Shown here: positions 62,351 to 64,000 of the stretch, in pieces | How the letters are laid out: every line of letters starts with the position of its first letter | Position numbering within the stretch: the first letter of the stretch is position 1 | Source of the DNA: Epiperipatus broadwayi | Lineage: Eukaryota; Onychophora; Udeonychophora; Euonychophora; Peripatidae | Direction: 5' to 3' | Length of the DNA stretch: 64,000 bases | Assembly (NCBI GenBank): GCA_028023455.1 | Contig: JAQFVV010012435.1 | Span: forward strand, 2,916,001 to 2,980,000 | The notes under the pieces: model-generated | What the model was told of the DNA's origin: nothing | The model's input: only the letters and a program-made list of their open reading frames with translations | The model's database searches: none | Made by a program: the position numbers and the translations under genes

Positions 62351-62799
62351 TTAATTGAAATTTCTTATTTATACAGAAAAGCCATTAGATTTTCTGTTTT
62401 ACAGACCTTAAACAGCACATTCAATATTTTTTTTTCTTTTGCTAGATAAAATTGAGGATCTGTATCAATACCCAAGATTGATGAATATCTGCCTGGAATG
62501 TATTTTTATTGTTTTGATTCAGAATATTAATTTTACTTCTTTAACAATGATGATGCTATAGATGAAAAAGAATGATTACAAAGAAAAGTACGATGCTGTG
62601 TATAATGCTAAACTATGGTATCCAATAGTTATGCAAAAGATTCTATGCAATCACCAATGTTTTCATTCACTAGCATATCATGTATTATTGATAACATAAA
62701 CAGAGAAACAGTAAAAAAATTAGAGAATATTATTTATATATATGATTATAAGAGGTGTTTATTAATCATTTGATAAATATAAAAATATTAAAAAAAATT
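62351..62799. other. Spacer, no feature seen
   Basis: AT-rich, nothing recognised. Confidence 0.35.
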
Positions 62800-64000
62800 A
62801 TATATATATTATAACGATCATGAGAATAGACACTTAACGTGATCTGCACTACAGGGCGCCATCTAGGCATTTGAACCTAGAAAAATTTATAAAGTAATAG
62901 ACACTTAATGTGATCTGCACTACAGGGCGCCATCTAGGCATTTGAACCTAGAAAAATTTATAAAGTAGGCAGATACGTAAGTCAAAAAAATTTTTTTTTT
63001 TTTTTATAAATTTTGATTCCGGTCATTAGCCCATTGTCACTAGCTCAAGGATAGCAGAGATTAAATAATATAATAAATTCTTATCTAAGAATATATAAAA
63101 AAAGAATAAAATAAGCCACTGCCAGTAATTTACACACAAACATTTATTTATGCACATATATATAAGATTTAAAAATTATTTTAGTATTAGTTTTACATTT
63201 TACAATTTAACTTACATTTTTAACTTTGATTTTTGATTTTAATTTACATTTAATCTTTATAAATTTACATTTTAATTTTTTTATAAATTCTCACAGATGG
63301 GATTATAAAATGTGTTTTTAATGTTAAGTATAGATCGGTTACATAGATTACGCGGTCAAAAAACATTTCAAAATAAACATAAACGATCAAAATACAAAAT
63401 CATTGATACCACAATTGCATATGGAATACAAGAAACCCAATGGTGTTCATCATAAGACACTGCATTGACACCAATAACTTAAAAGACATCCGACATAAAT
63501 ACAACTTAGATACTCACTGTAAGGTATCAGTATTTACTGAATGTCTATATATTTTGATCAAATATGAAAACCAAAAACATAATCAACTGGTAACGAACCC
63601 ATGCAAACGTCTATACCCAACTTAAATTTAATGCATTTTTATTTAGTGTCGAGTATGAATAGACTACATAGATTTGCATTTGAAGATAAAACATTCTATC
63701 CCCATTTAACCTTAGGCTAAAAGTTTGCAGTCAAACTGGCATCAATCCATCTGATACATCGATGTATTCAATGTAAAACAAATATGGCAACACAAAATAG
63801 GTTAAGATAAGACATTGACTCTCATCAGATAGAAATATTACATCTATCTAACGAGAAGAACAATAAAAAAAACTCCATAGAAATGGATTGCGGTCATTTT
63901 GCCGACTTACGATTGCATTCCCTAGGCAAGAGGAAGTGTGTGGCATATCCAAGCAATTCTGCCCGTAGCGAATCTTGCATTACATCTACTAACTACATCA
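62800..64000. repeat. Second copy of the composite repeat, truncated by window end
   Basis: Starts after a TA run, carries the tRNA-Leu-like module (doubled), then GTCACTAGCTCAAGGA and AGCCACTGCCAGTAATT, then block B (63319-63631) and block A (63641-64000). The order B-A is the reverse of the A-B order at 37.2-38.1 kb, while both blocks keep their orientation. Confidence 0.82.
62826..62967 (+). repeat. 71-bp tandem duplication of the tRNA-Leu-like module
   Basis: ATAGACACTTAA starts at 62826 and again at 62897. Both units contain CACTACAGGGCGCCATCTAG and differ at one position by eye. Confidence 0.9.

Overview
The window reads as non-coding DNA from an AT-rich metazoan genome. I find no bacterial, phage or plasmid signature: no operons, no ribosome-binding-site pattern and no CRISPR. 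The evidence is decayed eukaryotic transposons (RTE-type and zinc-knuckle LINEs, mariner, Penelope-like GIY-YIG fragments), several kinds of tRNA-derived short retroposons, very long ATT, TATC and TA microsatellites, and long AT-rich spacers. The tRNA-derived elements, Penelope-like fragments and TATC/ATT arrays would fit a mollusc such as a cephalopod, but that is inference. No gene here fixes the species.

Layout. 0-5 kb: a TATA-like promoter with one candidate exon, a perfect 63-bp-arm palindrome, and a 339-bp repeat family (B) arranged as two direct then two inverted units. 5-12 kb: tRNA-like modules, a nested inverted short-repeat cluster (family D), a LINE 3' end on the minus strand, a two-unit piece of a ~453-bp repeat family (A), a small foldback element and a nearly perfect 2 x 277 bp palindrome made of Penelope-like 3' ends. 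12-22 kb: mostly featureless AT-rich DNA with a degenerate 33-bp minisatellite, a SINE-like copy and a LINE RT fossil. 22-30 kb: repeat family C (again a 339-bp period, direct then inverted), a 1.2-kb DNA transposon with terminal inverted repeats, and a 2.6-kb family A array that flips orientation in its middle. 30-38 kb: SINE-like copies and two decayed mariners. 36.8-39 kb: a composite repeat with a tRNA-Leu-like head, then two candidate exons. 39-48 kb: two ~100-bp tRNA-only retroposons, an inverted repeat, a TATC array, another family D copy bounded by a 28-bp direct repeat, and family A fragments. 48-55 kb: a direct segmental duplication built around huge ATT arrays, with family D copies and a Penelope-like GIY-YIG fragment between the two copies. 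55.6-57.9 kb: the best preserved mobile element, a 5'-truncated RTE LINE on the minus strand with recognisable endonuclease, reverse transcriptase and (GAT)n 3' end. 58-64 kb: a tRNA-Leu-like module, an inverted repeat, a second Penelope-like fragment, a SINE, and a second copy of the 36.8-kb composite whose blocks are in a different order.

The outstanding pattern is architectural. Several sequence-unrelated families (A, B, C, D and the Penelope-like ends) share one layout: direct tandem units, an abrupt orientation switch, then inverted tandem units. No confident host protein-coding gene is present; three short exon candidates are listed at low confidence.
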